From contig JANXAW010000026.1 of NCBI GenBank assembly GCA_025061985.1, positions 1-64,000 on the forward strand: DNA of 64,000 nt, read 5' to 3'. The notes beneath the pieces are model-generated. The model was not told the origin of the DNA. It worked only from the letters and a program-made list of their open reading frames with translations, and made no database searches. This document shows, piece by piece, positions 37,125 through 45,775 of the stretch (position 1 is its first letter; each line of letters begins with the position of its first letter). The DNA is from Fimbriimonadales bacterium. Its GTDB lineage: Bacteria > Armatimonadota > Fimbriimonadia > Fimbriimonadales > GBS-DC. The translations under genes were made by a program, and so were the position numbers.

Positions 37125-37694
37125 ATGCGAGTTCTGATGATTGACAACTACGACAGTTTTACTTACAATCTGGTGCAATACCTTGGCGAGCTGGGCGCGG
37201 ATATCACCGTCGTGCGTAACGACGAAATCACCGTCGAGCAGGCGCTTGCCCTCAAACCCGACCGCATTGTAATCTCGCCTGGCCCGTGCACTCCCTATGA
37301 GGCAGGCATCAGCATCCCGCTAATCCAGGCAGCTGCAGGCAAAGTTCCCCTCTTAGGCGTATGCTTGGGGCACCAAGCGATCGGCGCGGCATTTGGTGGC
37401 AAGATTGTACGTGCGAAACGCCCTATGCACGGCAAAGAGTCGCTGGTGCGCCATACGAACGTGGGCGTGTTTCGCGGCACACCGAACCCCTTGCGCGCCA
37501 TCCGCTACCACTCGCTGGTCATTGAGCGCGCCACTCTCCCCGACTGCCTCGAAATCACTGCCGAAAGCGAGGATGACCACGAGATTATGGGCGTGCGCCA
37601 CAAAGCCTATCCTATCGAGGGCGTGCAATTTCACCCCGAATCGATCCTTAGCGAGGCGGGGATGCAAATCCTAAAGAACTTTTTGGAGGGCTAA
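37125..37694 (+). CDS. pabA: Glutamine amidotransferase of anthranilate / aminodeoxychorismate synthase
   Basis: A 189-residue class I glutaminase that supplies ammonia to TrpE or PabB. It shows [20 protein letters not shown], oxyanion-region [12 protein letters not shown], nucleophile Cys in [17 protein letters not shown], and the catalytic His-Glu in [11 protein letters not shown]. No TrpE/PabB or other trp genes are adjacent, so it may serve both pathways; pabA and trpG cannot be separated by sequence. It lies between hrcA (35 bp) and glnE (18 bp) on the same strand. Confidence 0.9.
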   Translation: MRVLMIDNYDSFTYNLVQYLGELGADITVVRNDEITVEQALALKPDRIVISPGPCTPYEAGISIPLIQAAAGKVPLLGVCLGHQAIGAAFGGKIVRAKRPMHGKESLVRHTNVGVFRGTPNPLRAIRYHSLVIERATLPDCLEITAESEDDHEIMGVRHKAYPIEGVQFHPESILSEAGMQILKNFLEG

Positions 37695-37712
37695 GCCCTT
37701 GCGGTCTGCTCC

Positions 37713-40694
37713 ATGCAGGCAGTAATGCTTGAAGGGATCGCCTTCGAACAGCCCGAGCGTGCGGCTCGTCTTTGGGCGCGCTGGCGCGGTACGGGCGCGC
37801 AGGCAGAGCTGTTCGATACCTTTGCCCCTGTGCTGGTGGATGCGCTCCGAGATGCCCCTGACCCCGACCGCTTGCTGCTGAACTTTGACCGTTGGCTGGA
37901 ATCGCTTGGAGCCACGCTCACCTACTACCGCCTGTTTGCCGACTCGCCTGCTGCGCTCAAGCCCGCGCTGACGCTGTTTGCCACTTCGCAGTACATGGCC
38001 GACACTGTCTTGCAAAACCCTGAACTAAGCGAGCTGTTGCTGGATGTGTCGTTGCTCACTCGCCCGCGAACGCGGGCGGATTTGCGTCGCGACGTGGCGC
38101 GTCTTTTCAAAGCCTGCACCACCTACTGGATGAAGTTAGACCGTCTGCGCGCCTTCAAGCAACAGGAAGTGTTGCGCATCACTGCGCTCGATGTGTTGGG
38201 CAAAGCCTCTTTGCCAGAGGTGGCACGCCGATTGTCGGATTTGGCGGATGTATGCGTTGGCGCGGTGTTGGAAGCCTGCCATCAAGAGCTGAGCGCTCAG
38301 CAAGGTGTGTCGGGCGAACATGGGCTGAGCGTGATTGGCATGGGCAAGTGGGGCGGGCGCGAGCTGAACTATAGCTCCGATATTGACCTCATCCTAATCT
38401 GTGCGGATCAGCCGCCCCTGCGTGGCGCGCGCGATCCCCTTGCCTACCTCACCAAGCTTGCGGAGATGCTGGTCAAAGCCCTCTCGGAGCCGATGCGCCG
38501 CGGGATTGTGTTTCGCGTGGATTTGCGCTTGCGCCCCGAAGGCAGGTTTGGTCCGCTGGTGCGTACGCTGAGTGCTGCTGTACACTACTACGAGAACTGG
38601 GCGGAGCTGTGGGAGCGTCAAGCGATGCTCAAGGCGCGCGTGTGCGCGGGCGACCCGCGCGTGGGTGCAACTTTCTTAGAGCAGCTGCAGGGCTGGCTGT
38701 ACCGCCCTGCCTTCAGCGAGGCGGAGCTTGCCGAGCTTGCTGACCAACGCGCCCGCCTTGAGGCGCAAGCGCGCGCCCGCAACGCGCTTGAAACCGACAT
38801 CAAAAACGGTTGGGGTGGCATCCGCGACATTGAGTTCGCCACGCAAGCCCTACAGTTGATTTTGGGGGGCAAGTACCCACGCCTGCGCACGCCCAACACG
38901 CTGGAAGCGCTCCATCGGCTCAAGACGGCGCGCCTGCTATCCGCCGCTGAAGCCGACGCGCTCAGCAACGCCTACTGCTTCCTGCGCACCGTGGAGCATC
39001 GCCTGCAGATCCAGTACGGGCATCAAACCCACACACTGCCCAGCGCGCCTGCGGAACGCGCCCGCTTTGCCAAGCTCATGGGCTACGCCGATCCAAGCGC
39101 GTTCGAGGCTGACCTGCAACGCCATCGGGAAGTCGCCCACCAGTACCGCGAGCGCGTGCTGCGCACGCCTACCTCAGAGGCAGCAACAGGCGTTATCCAG
39201 TTGGAAGCGGTGAGCCAGCGTACGCTTGAACCGCTCACCCCGTTGCTAGGCACGCCCGAAGGCGAACCGCAGTGGCTACATGCGCTTCAAGAACTTGGCT
39301 TTAGGGAACCATCGCGTGCCTACTCCGTGCTAGTAGCTAATATCGTCGGCACACCGTACGGGATTCCCACGCCTGAGGCGCGTCGTGCCTTTGAAGCGGT
39401 ACTACCCAAGATGCTTGCTGCCTGTGCCCGAACGCCTGACCCTGACCGCGCGCTGACTGGGCTGGAGCAGTTGGCAGACGCCTACCCAAACCGCGCCTCG
39501 CTGTTCGCTGCGTTTGCAGAGTCGCCTGAGGTGCTGACGCGCCTTGCGGAGTTGGCACAGGCGCCTCCACTGTGGAACCGCCTGCTGGCGCGCTTGGAGC
39601 TATTGGATATGCTGTTTGGCGAGGAGATTGTGGCGCGTGGCGCCAAAAGCCGTGCACAGCATGCGGAAGCCCTACAGCAACGCCTCAGCCATTGCCGCAC
39701 TGTGAATGCACGCCTAACCAATCTTGCAGCCTATGCGCGGCGCGAGCAGCTGCGCATCGGCGCTCGTGACCTGTGGGGCGAAACCAGCCCTGAGCAAACC
39801 GCACGCGACCTTACTGCCTTAGCTGAAGTATTGCTTATCCAGCTTTGGCAGACGCTCGCCCCTGATGTACCGATCCTGATTATCGGCTGGGGCAGTTTGG
39901 GTGCGGGCGACCTCGGCTACCGCAGCGACTGGGATATCGCCTTCGCTTGCGCCGACACTGCTGACCTTGAGCGCGTGCATGCGTGCGCCCAACAGTTCCT
40001 AAGCCACTGCCAGCAACTGGCTGAGCAAGGCGCGTTTCGCCCCGTAGATACGCAGCTGCGCCCTGAGGGCAAAGCGGGTGCGCTGGTACGCACGCTCTTG
40101 GGCTGGGCAAGCTACTTTGCGAACACTGCCGAGCCGTGGGAACGGTTGGCTGCCCTTCGCGCACGCCCGCTCAATCCCGAATCGCCCCTCAGCGAGCCGT
40201 TTCTGCACGCGCTAAACGCCTTCCGCTACGGCACGCCGCCTACGCCTGAAGCCTTGCAAGCAATGCATCACCTCATCCAGCGCGCGCTCACCGAGCGCGT
40301 ACCCCCCACTCAGTTGCAAAACCACCTCAAGCTAGGGCGTGCGGGGCAAGCCGTCATTGATTTCCTCACCCACTGGCTGGTCGTGCAGCACGCCACCCTA
40401 CAAGACCACCCGCACTCCCTTGAAACCTGCGCGCAGTTAGAGTGGCTGTGGCGTCGCGGTCTCATAGAGCGTGCCGACCACGATGCACTGGTTGAGGCAT
40501 GGCAGTTTCTGTACCATCTGCGCAACCGATTGACGCTGCTGTTTGACCACGCGCCCGAAACACTTCCTACGGGCGAGGCGTTAGAGACCGTCGCACGAAG
40601 CCTTAACTTCCCCAACGGGCACGCGCTGCAAGCAGCCGTTCAGGAACATCAGGCGAATCTTCGGGCAATCGCAGAGCGGTTCTGGCATCGCTAA
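37713..40694 (+). CDS. glnE: Glutamine synthetase adenylyltransferase / deadenylase
   Basis: The bifunctional enzyme adds and removes AMP on glutamine synthetase to match activity to nitrogen supply. The 993 residues hold two nucleotidyltransferase domains: the first with GMGKWGGRELNYSSDIDL, the second with IIGWGSLGAGDLGYRSDWD, each keeping the D-x-D metal site. LRLRPEGRFGPLVR and QLRPEGKAGALVRTLL repeat the shared architecture, and helical bundles separate the domains. Length agrees with the family. A small GCGCC/GGCGC hairpin follows the stop (40695-40708). Confidence 0.95.
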   Translation: MQAVMLEGIAFEQPERAARLWARWRGTGAQAELFDTFAPVLVDALRDAPDPDRLLLNFDRWLESLGATLTYYRLFADSPAALKPALTLFATSQYMADTVLQNPELSELLLDVSLLTRPRTRADLRRDVARLFKACTTYWMKLDRLRAFKQQEVLRITALDVLGKASLPEVARRLSDLADVCVGAVLEACHQELSAQQGVSGEHGLSVIGMGKWGGRELNYSSDIDLILICADQPPLRGARDPLAYLTKLAEMLVKALSEPMRRGIVFRVDLRLRPEGRFGPLVRTLSAAVHYYENWAELWERQAMLKARVCAGDPRVGATFLEQLQGWLYRPAFSEAELAELADQRARLEAQARARNALETDIKNGWGGIRDIEFATQALQLILGGKYPRLRTPNTLEALHRLKTARLLSAAEADALSNAYCFLRTVEHRLQIQYGHQTHTLPSAPAERARFAKLMGYADPSAFEADLQRHREVAHQYRERVLRTPTSEAATGVIQLEAVSQRTLEPLTPLLGTPEGEPQWLHALQELGFREPSRAYSVLVANIVGTPYGIPTPEARRAFEAVLPKMLAACARTPDPDRALTGLEQLADAYPNRASLFAAFAESPEVLTRLAELAQAPPLWNRLLARLELLDMLFGEEIVARGAKSRAQHAEALQQRLSHCRTVNARLTNLAAYARREQLRIGARDLWGETSPEQTARDLTALAEVLLIQLWQTLAPDVPILIIGWGSLGAGDLGYRSDWDIAFACADTADLERVHACAQQFLSHCQQLAEQGAFRPVDTQLRPEGKAGALVRTLLGWASYFANTAEPWERLAALRARPLNPESPLSEPFLHALNAFRYGTPPTPEALQAMHHLIQRALTERVPPTQLQNHLKLGRAGQAVIDFLTHWLVVQHATLQDHPHSLETCAQLEWLWRRGLIERADHDALVEAWQFLYHLRNRLTLLFDHAPETLPTGEALETVARSLNFPNGHALQAAVQEHQANLRAIAERFWHR

Positions 40695-40719
40695 GCGCCT
40701 TTCGGCGCGATGATACAGG

Positions 40720-40725
40720 TATCAT
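40720..40725 (+). promoter_or_regulatory. -10 box of the CAP gene, leaderless, inside a palindrome
   Basis: GGTATCAT is followed by 6 bases and ATG. The perfect inverted repeat TGATAC-AG-GTATCA (40711-40724) overlaps the box and could be an operator. Confidence 0.5.
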
Positions 40726-40731
40726 ACGGAC

Positions 40732-41196
40732 ATGCAACAACAGCGCCGTGAGCCACCAAAAGAGCCAACCGAGCGCGAACTGCGCGCGATAGAACAGCGC
40801 GTGCACCAGCTCGTCAACGAACAGCGCAAACGCTTCAAGTTGCCGCCGTTAGCATGGCGCGAGGATGTTGCCCGCGCTGCCCGCGACCACAGCAAAAACA
40901 TGGCAGAGCGCAACTTCTTCAGCCACACTGACCCCCGCTTGGGCGATGTAGATAAGCGACTGAACCGCTTTCGCATCCCATGGCGCGCTTGCGGTGAGAA
41001 CATCTCAGTGCTGCAGGGCTACAAAGACCCCGCGCGCGTCGCCGTCCAAGGCTGGATGAGCAGCCCCGAACACCGCGCCAACATCTTGCGCAAAGAGTTC
41101 ACCCACGAGGGCGTCGGCGTCTTCTACCGCAGGCGCGACCAGCGCTACTACTTCACCCAAATCTTCATCCGCCCTCCAGAGGAACCTAAGCGGTAG
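40732..41196 (+). CDS. CAP/SCP-domain protein (YkwD-like)
   Basis: A 154-residue single-domain protein of the CAP superfamily. Family marks: LVNEQRKRFKLPPLAW, HSKNMAERNFFSHTDP, CGENISVLQGY and GWMSSPEHRANILRKEFTHE, then GVG and a C-terminal YYFTQIFI. It lacks the signal peptide these usually extracellular proteins have, unless the start is mis-set; but the -10 box directly before the ATG supports this start. Biochemical role unknown. Confidence 0.85.
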   Translation: MQQQRREPPKEPTERELRAIEQRVHQLVNEQRKRFKLPPLAWREDVARAARDHSKNMAERNFFSHTDPRLGDVDKRLNRFRIPWRACGENISVLQGYKDPARVAVQGWMSSPEHRANILRKEFTHEGVGVFYRRRDQRYYFTQIFIRPPEEPKR

Positions 41197-41245
41197 GAAC
41201 AACGTAGCGCCGCCGCCCCGTAGCACCAGCATCCACCGACAAAGT

Positions 41246-41272
41246 AGGGGCAGACCCAGAGAGTCTGCCCCT
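41246..41272. terminator. Bidirectional terminator-like hairpin
   Basis: A perfect 10-bp stem AGGGGCAGAC/GTCTGCCCCT with a 7-base loop between two convergent genes. Only weak T content follows on the minus strand (ACTTTG). Confidence 0.6.
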
Positions 41273-41340
41273 GAAAGCGTATCCCAAGATGCCTTTCCTC
41301 AGCGCCAGCTATCCCGCTGCCGCTGCGCATCCCAAACGTA

Positions 41341-42474
41341 CTACAGCCGATTCGCCGAAGAACCCGCCTCAATCAGATACCAGCGACCATCTACTCGCTC
41401 GAAGGTGTAGTGGATGTAGACCAAGCGACGGATGCCCGTTGCCTCGTCGATGTAATGATGCTCGCCGCGCACTACAAGCTGCGTCTCGCCCCGTTTGGAG
41501 ATGCGCGTGAAGCGAATCTGCTCGGTCTTGACCGCACGGATGGCGTCCCGCGTAAGCTCTATAAAGTCTTGTGCAGGTAGCGAGTATGCGTACTGCCCGT
41601 CTAGGTAGATTGCTATGTAGCTATTCGGGCGGATGTAGCGCTCGACAAAGCTTGGGTCGCGCAGCAGCCACGCAGCCCGCAGGTCGCTCAGCAACCGTTG
41701 CTGCTCATCGGGCTGACGACGCTCCAAGTAGTAGGGCGACTCGATCTGCAAAGGTACTTCCACGAACACAGTGGACTGAGGTGGCATGTATGCCACTCGG
41801 TAGACCACGATAAACGGTGGGCACGGGTCGTAGTACCAATACGGCGCGTAGACGACGCGGTACGGCTCTGGATGCACATAGTAGTAGCGGTAGCTGAAGC
41901 GGAACCGCCCTAACTGATACTCCACATAGAAGCCCCCGTAGGCGTAAGTTGGATCGATAGGTACCAGCACGTAGCGATCGCGCCATCGGTGTGGGTTGAG
42001 TAGCTCTGCTTGGCGCACCAGCGCGGGCAGATTCGAGCCTTGGATCGGTGTTGGACGGTTCAGCTCCTCAGGCGTGGGTGGGGTCAGCACAGGGCGCGCT
42101 TCAAACGGCACGGGGCGTGCCTCCAGCGGCACGCGCCGCCCTTCCAGCGGCACACGCCCGATGTCAGCAGGTGTTTGCTCTCGATTGTCGCGTTGTTGTG
42201 GCGCGTTTTGGGCAGTAGAACTCACGCCCCCAGCAGACGTGCTGTCGCCCCGTCGCTGCTTCTTGCGGAACGGGTTCTCTTCCTCTTGGCTGGAAGGTGC
42301 CCGCGAAGGCTGCGAGCTATTGCTCTGCTCGCGGTTTTCGATACGGCGTGGCTTGTTCCCTTGGTCGTCTTCTTGAACAAACGCTGACTCCGTTGTCGTG
42401 GCGGATGCTTCCACACTTGCGCCCACAAGCCCAGCGCAAAGTGCAACGCTTGCGATAAGCCACAAGTACCGCAT
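41341..42474 (-). CDS. Secreted hypothetical protein with a C-terminal NTF2-like region
   Basis: A 377-residue exported protein. Signal peptide MRYLWLIASVALCAGLVGAS; then a low-complexity, charged, probably disordered region (about 30-130) holding the short imperfect repeats RRVPLEA / RPVPFEA / RPVLTPP; then a Tyr/Pro-rich segment (RFSYRYYYVHPEPYRV); and a C-terminal domain from about residue 260 that looks NTF2/SnoaL-like (VYIHYTFERVDGRWYLIEAG). Start ATG 42474 is behind GGGGG. No family can be named. Confidence 0.65.
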   Translation of the reverse strand: MRYLWLIASVALCAGLVGASVEASATTTESAFVQEDDQGNKPRRIENREQSNSSQPSRAPSSQEEENPFRKKQRRGDSTSAGGVSSTAQNAPQQRDNREQTPADIGRVPLEGRRVPLEARPVPFEARPVLTPPTPEELNRPTPIQGSNLPALVRQAELLNPHRWRDRYVLVPIDPTYAYGGFYVEYQLGRFRFSYRYYYVHPEPYRVVYAPYWYYDPCPPFIVVYRVAYMPPQSTVFVEVPLQIESPYYLERRQPDEQQRLLSDLRAAWLLRDPSFVERYIRPNSYIAIYLDGQYAYSLPAQDFIELTRDAIRAVKTEQIRFTRISKRGETQLVVRGEHHYIDEATGIRRLVYIHYTFERVDGRWYLIEAGSSANRL

Positions 42475-42492
42475 AACAACCCCCTGCCTTAG

Positions 42493-42498
42493 ATTGTA
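42493..42498 (-). promoter_or_regulatory. -10 box of the secreted protein gene
   Basis: GGTACAAT on the minus strand, 18 bases before ATG 42474 with a G-rich ribosome site between. Confidence 0.45.
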
Positions 42499-42599
42499 CC
42501 CGCGACGGGCAACGCACAGTGCCTCACCCCATACGAGTAGGTAAGGTTGGCACTTGTTGCGCAGGCACAATACCGCCCGAGGCGCAGGTGCGCCTTAGA

Positions 42600-43487
42600 T
42601 TAGACGCTCAAAGAAGCCGTTGCATTACACAGCGCCAGCTGATCCGCCAGCCACTCCAGCGAGTCTGCAAGGCGCGGTCCAGGGCGACTGAAGTACATGT
42701 TGCCGTCCGTAATAAACACGGCGCCACGTCGCACGGCAGGCAGGTCGTGCCAGCCTGGCATCGCTTCCAAAGCAGGCATATCCTGCAAGGTGCGCTCCAC
42801 GGCGAACCCGCAGCAGGCAATCACGATGGCTTCGGGCTGCCAGCGCAGCACCTCGTCCCAGCTTAGGCGGCGCGAGGGGCGTCCCGCAACGCCATGCCCA
42901 TCAATGCCCCCAGCAAGTTGCACCAGCTCAGGTGTCCAGTGCCCGCAGCTGAAAGGCGGATCGAGCCACTCTAAGAAAGTCACCCGCACAGGCGGGCGGT
43001 TGCGCGTGCGCTGGCGCACGCGCTCTATGCGTGCCTTGAACTCAGCCACCAAAGCACGCCCCCGCTCAGGCACGCCCGCCGCGTCTGCCACCATCTGAAA
43101 GGTATCCATCACTCCCTGCAGCGTGGTTGGCTCGAGGTTTAGCACCCGCGTGCGCGGACTGAGCATCGCTACTGCCTCTTGCACCGTGTTGTATGACACG
43201 GCACACACACTACATAAAGCCTGCGTAATCAGCAAGTCAGGATCCAACTGGCGCAGCAGCTCCAAATCCAGCCCATAGAGGGTGGCGTGCGTCATCAGCG
43301 TCTCAGAGACCATGCGGTCAATCTCGCGGCTGGGCAGGTCGGGCGGAATGAGGCTATAAGTAATCACGGGGCGGTCTAAAATCTCTGGCGGATAGTCGCA
43401 CTCATGGCTGCGGGCAACCAGATAGTCCCCCAATCCAAGCGCACATACAATCTCAGTGGCACTGGGCAGCAGCGAAACAATCCGCAT
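42600..43487 (-). CDS. BtuF-like cobalamin/iron-chelate binding protein, no signal peptide
   Basis: A 295-residue protein of the BtuF/FepB periplasmic-binding fold: RIVSLLPSATEIVCALGLGD, LLRQLDPDLLITQALCSVCA and GHGVAGRPSRRLSWDEVLRW with two lobes joined by a long helix. Family members bind cobalamin or iron chelates for ABC import. The protein starts directly at the fold with no export signal, and the -10 box 6 bases upstream fixes that start. A cytoplasmic variant is possible. No BtuCD genes are adjacent. Confidence 0.82.
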   Translation of the reverse strand: MRIVSLLPSATEIVCALGLGDYLVARSHECDYPPEILDRPVITYSLIPPDLPSREIDRMVSETLMTHATLYGLDLELLRQLDPDLLITQALCSVCAVSYNTVQEAVAMLSPRTRVLNLEPTTLQGVMDTFQMVADAAGVPERGRALVAEFKARIERVRQRTRNRPPVRVTFLEWLDPPFSCGHWTPELVQLAGGIDGHGVAGRPSRRLSWDEVLRWQPEAIVIACCGFAVERTLQDMPALEAMPGWHDLPAVRRGAVFITDGNMYFSRPGPRLADSLEWLADQLALCNATASLSV

Positions 43488-43493
43488 ACGCCG

Positions 43494-43499
43494 ATTATA
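43494..43499 (-). promoter_or_regulatory. -10 box of the btuF-like gene, leaderless
   Basis: GGTATAAT, six bases (CGGCGT), then ATG on the minus strand; no room for a ribosome site. Confidence 0.6.
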
Positions 43500-43559
43500 C
43501 CTCTGAAGGCGCCGCTCTCCACCGCAACATAACTAACGCAATAGCGCTGCCGTCATAGG

Positions 43560-43565
43560 TACAAT
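43560..43565 (+). promoter_or_regulatory. -10 box of panB-pyrE, leaderless
   Basis: GGTACAAT, eight bases, then ATG of panB; no Shine-Dalgarno. Confidence 0.6.
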
Positions 43566-43573
43566 CTCTTCTG

Positions 43574-44383
43574 ATGCCCGATAAAGTCACAACCCGCACG
43601 TTGCAGCAAATGAAGGTGCAGGGGCGACGCATTGTTGCCCTGACCGCCTACGATTATCCCTCCGCTCAGTTGGCAGACGCTGCGGGCGTGGACGTGATTT
43701 TGGTGGGCGACTCAGTGGGCAACACGGTGCTGGGCTATGAGAACACCCTGCCTGTGCAACTGGAGGAGATTTTGCATCACCTCCGGGCGGTTCGCCGCGG
43801 TGTGCAACGCGCCTTGCTGGTTGCTGACATGCCGTTCCTAACTTACGGCGTATCGGTAGAGGAGGCGGTCTACAATGCAGGCAAGCTGATTCAGGCAGGT
43901 GCGGAGGCGGTCAAAGTGGAGGGCGCCAGCCCGCGCGTGCTGGAGTCGATTCGCGCGATGGTCGGCATCGGCATCCCCGTGATGGCACACTTGGGGCTAA
44001 CCCCGCAGTCGATTCACCAGTTTGGCGGCTATCGGCTTCAAGGGCGCACCGCCCCTGAGCAGGAGGCGTTGGTACAATCAGCGCACGCGGTGCAGGAAGC
44101 GGGCGCGTTCAGCCTTGTGTTAGAGGTCATCCCCGCCAGCCTCGCCCAACGAATCACCCAGGAACTGCGCATCCCCACGATTGGCATCGGCGCGGGCCCG
44201 CATTGCGACGGAGAAATCCAAGTGTGGCACGACATCTTGGGGCTGAGCCCGCACCAGTACAAGCACACTAAGCGCTACGCCCACCTGCGCGAGACCATCC
44301 TCAACGCCTTGCGCCAGTATGTTGAGGAAGTGCGCACGGGTCAGTTCCCCACCCTTGAGCAAAGCTTTGAGGTGAAATCGTGA
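43574..44383 (+). CDS. panB: 3-methyl-2-oxobutanoate hydroxymethyltransferase
   Basis: First enzyme of pantothenate synthesis: transfers a hydroxymethyl group from methylenetetrahydrofolate to 2-oxoisovalerate. The 269-residue TIM barrel has LTAYDYPSAQLADAAGVD, VGDSVGNTVLGYENT (Mg-binding Asp), VADMPFLTYG, AVKVEGAS and MAHLGLTPQSIHQFGGYR. Ketopantoate-binding IGIGAGPHCDGEIQVWHD is present. The pyrE GTG overlaps its stop by 4 bases. panC and panD are not in the window. Confidence 0.96.
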   Translation: MPDKVTTRTLQQMKVQGRRIVALTAYDYPSAQLADAAGVDVILVGDSVGNTVLGYENTLPVQLEEILHHLRAVRRGVQRALLVADMPFLTYGVSVEEAVYNAGKLIQAGAEAVKVEGASPRVLESIRAMVGIGIPVMAHLGLTPQSIHQFGGYRLQGRTAPEQEALVQSAHAVQEAGAFSLVLEVIPASLAQRITQELRIPTIGIGAGPHCDGEIQVWHDILGLSPHQYKHTKRYAHLRETILNALRQYVEEVRTGQFPTLEQSFEVKS

Positions 44384-44934
44384 GCGCGGAGCTGCTTCAG
44401 CAGATAGGCGCGGTTTTGCACGGGCACTTTCTGCTGACTTCTGGCAGGCACAGCGCCGTCTACTTTGAGAAGTTCCGCTTGCTGGAGCGACCGCGTCTGC
44501 TTAGCGAGTTCGTGGCAGCTATGCTGGCAGGATTGCCTGCGCAGCAGGCGCAGCTGGTGGTTGGTCCAACACTCGGTGGCGTGCTGGTGGCATACGAAGC
44601 GGCGCGTCAGTTAGGCATCCCCGCTGCTTACGCAGAGCGCGAAGGCGACAAACGCGCCTTCCGTCGCAACGGCGCACCTAAACCCCATACGCCCGTGCTG
44701 GTGGTAGACGATGTGCTGACCACAGGCACCTCCATCCGCGAGGTATTGGAGCTGCTGCAGGGCTACCAAGCGCAAGTGGTGGGCATTGGCGTGCTGATTG
44801 ACCGCTCCGAGCAGCCAGTAGATTTCGGCGTGCCTTTCCACTGCGCTTTGCGACTGCCTGCTTCCAGCTACGATCCATCTGAGTGCCCACTGTGCAAAGC
44901 GGGCATTCCCCTCACCAAGCGCGGCAGCCGCTGA
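44380..44934 (+). CDS. pyrE: Orotate phosphoribosyltransferase
   Basis: Transfers phosphoribose from PRPP to orotate to make OMP. The 184-residue product has LLTSGRHSAVYFEK, LVVGPTLGGVLVAYEAAR and the PRPP-binding loop VLVVDDVLTTGTSIREVL. GTG start shared with the panB stop indicates coupling. Near the C-terminus YDPSECPLCKAG has a Cys pair often seen in this subgroup. It acts one step before PyrF, encoded 14 kb away. Confidence 0.94.
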   Translation: MSAELLQQIGAVLHGHFLLTSGRHSAVYFEKFRLLERPRLLSEFVAAMLAGLPAQQAQLVVGPTLGGVLVAYEAARQLGIPAAYAEREGDKRAFRRNGAPKPHTPVLVVDDVLTTGTSIREVLELLQGYQAQVVGIGVLIDRSEQPVDFGVPFHCALRLPASSYDPSECPLCKAGIPLTKRGSR

Positions 44935-45039
44935 GACGCAAAACACCCGCCTCATCCTTTTCGGCTTCCCCTTTCCAACAAACCTGCCTCGCGGTTCCCC
45001 ACCTGCAAGGAGAAACCTGTGGGAGCCGAGCACAGTCGG

Positions 45040-45045
45040 TATAAT
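45040..45045 (+). promoter_or_regulatory. -10 box of the trkA-like gene, leaderless
   Basis: GGTATAAT, nine bases (AAGCCCACT), then ATG. It decides the start at 45055 rather than an upstream in-frame codon. Confidence 0.6.
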
Positions 45046-45054
45046 AAGCCCACT

Positions 45055-45720
45055 ATGTATGCGATTATCGCGGGCGGCGGTGGCATTGGCTACCACTTGA
45101 CTAAGGCGCTCCATCAGCACGGCTACGAGGTCTTGCTCATTGAGAAAAACCGCAAGCGGGCGATGGATTTGGCAGACGACTTGGGCGAGCGCGTGATGTA
45201 CGGCGACGCGTGCGAGGTGCGCGTACTAAACGAAGCAGGCGCGCGACGCGCCGATGTGGTGGTAGCAGCTACAGGCGACGACGAGGATAACCTTATCATC
45301 TGCCAATTGGCAAAAAACTACTTCAAAGTCAAGCGCGTGTTAGCCATTGTGCGCGACCCACGCCACGAAGCGCTCTTTGCACGACTGGGCATCCACGAAA
45401 CGATTTGCAGCACGCGGTTCATTTTCAACATTCTGCAGCAAGAAGTAGAATACGGCGAGGTGTTGCCCATCGGAGCAATCATGCGCGGGCAAATTGAGGT
45501 CGTAGAAGCGGAAATCACGCCCGAATCGCCCGTGGCAGGCAAAAGCATCGGCGAAATCGAGCTGCCCCCTAAGACGCTCTTAGCAGCCGTAGTGCGTCAT
45601 GGGCAACTCATGCTTGGCTTGGCGAACCTAATTTTGCAGCCGGGCGACACCGTGATTGCCCTCACCCCGCCCGAACACGAGCAACAGCTAGCTCGCATCA
45701 TCCGCGGCACTGCACGCTAA
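45055..45720 (+). CDS. TrkA-family potassium channel/transport regulatory protein
   Basis: A 221-residue cytoplasmic regulator of K+ uptake (Trk/Ktr/Ktn type). An RCK_N Rossmann domain begins MYAIIAGGGGIGYHLTKAL and binds NAD(H) or ATP; the C-terminal RCK_C domain (about 140-221) includes SPVAGKSIGEIELPPKTLL. One RCK_N plus one RCK_C fits KtrA/CeoB rather than the double-domain TrkA. No membrane partner is in the window. Confidence 0.88.
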   Translation: MYAIIAGGGGIGYHLTKALHQHGYEVLLIEKNRKRAMDLADDLGERVMYGDACEVRVLNEAGARRADVVVAATGDDEDNLIICQLAKNYFKVKRVLAIVRDPRHEALFARLGIHETICSTRFIFNILQQEVEYGEVLPIGAIMRGQIEVVEAEITPESPVAGKSIGEIELPPKTLLAAVVRHGQLMLGLANLILQPGDTVIALTPPEHEQQLARIIRGTAR

Positions 45721-45775
45721 GTCGTACAAGCGCGCTGGCGGTGGTGAGGAGTGGAGCTATCCCAACGGTCAGGGG

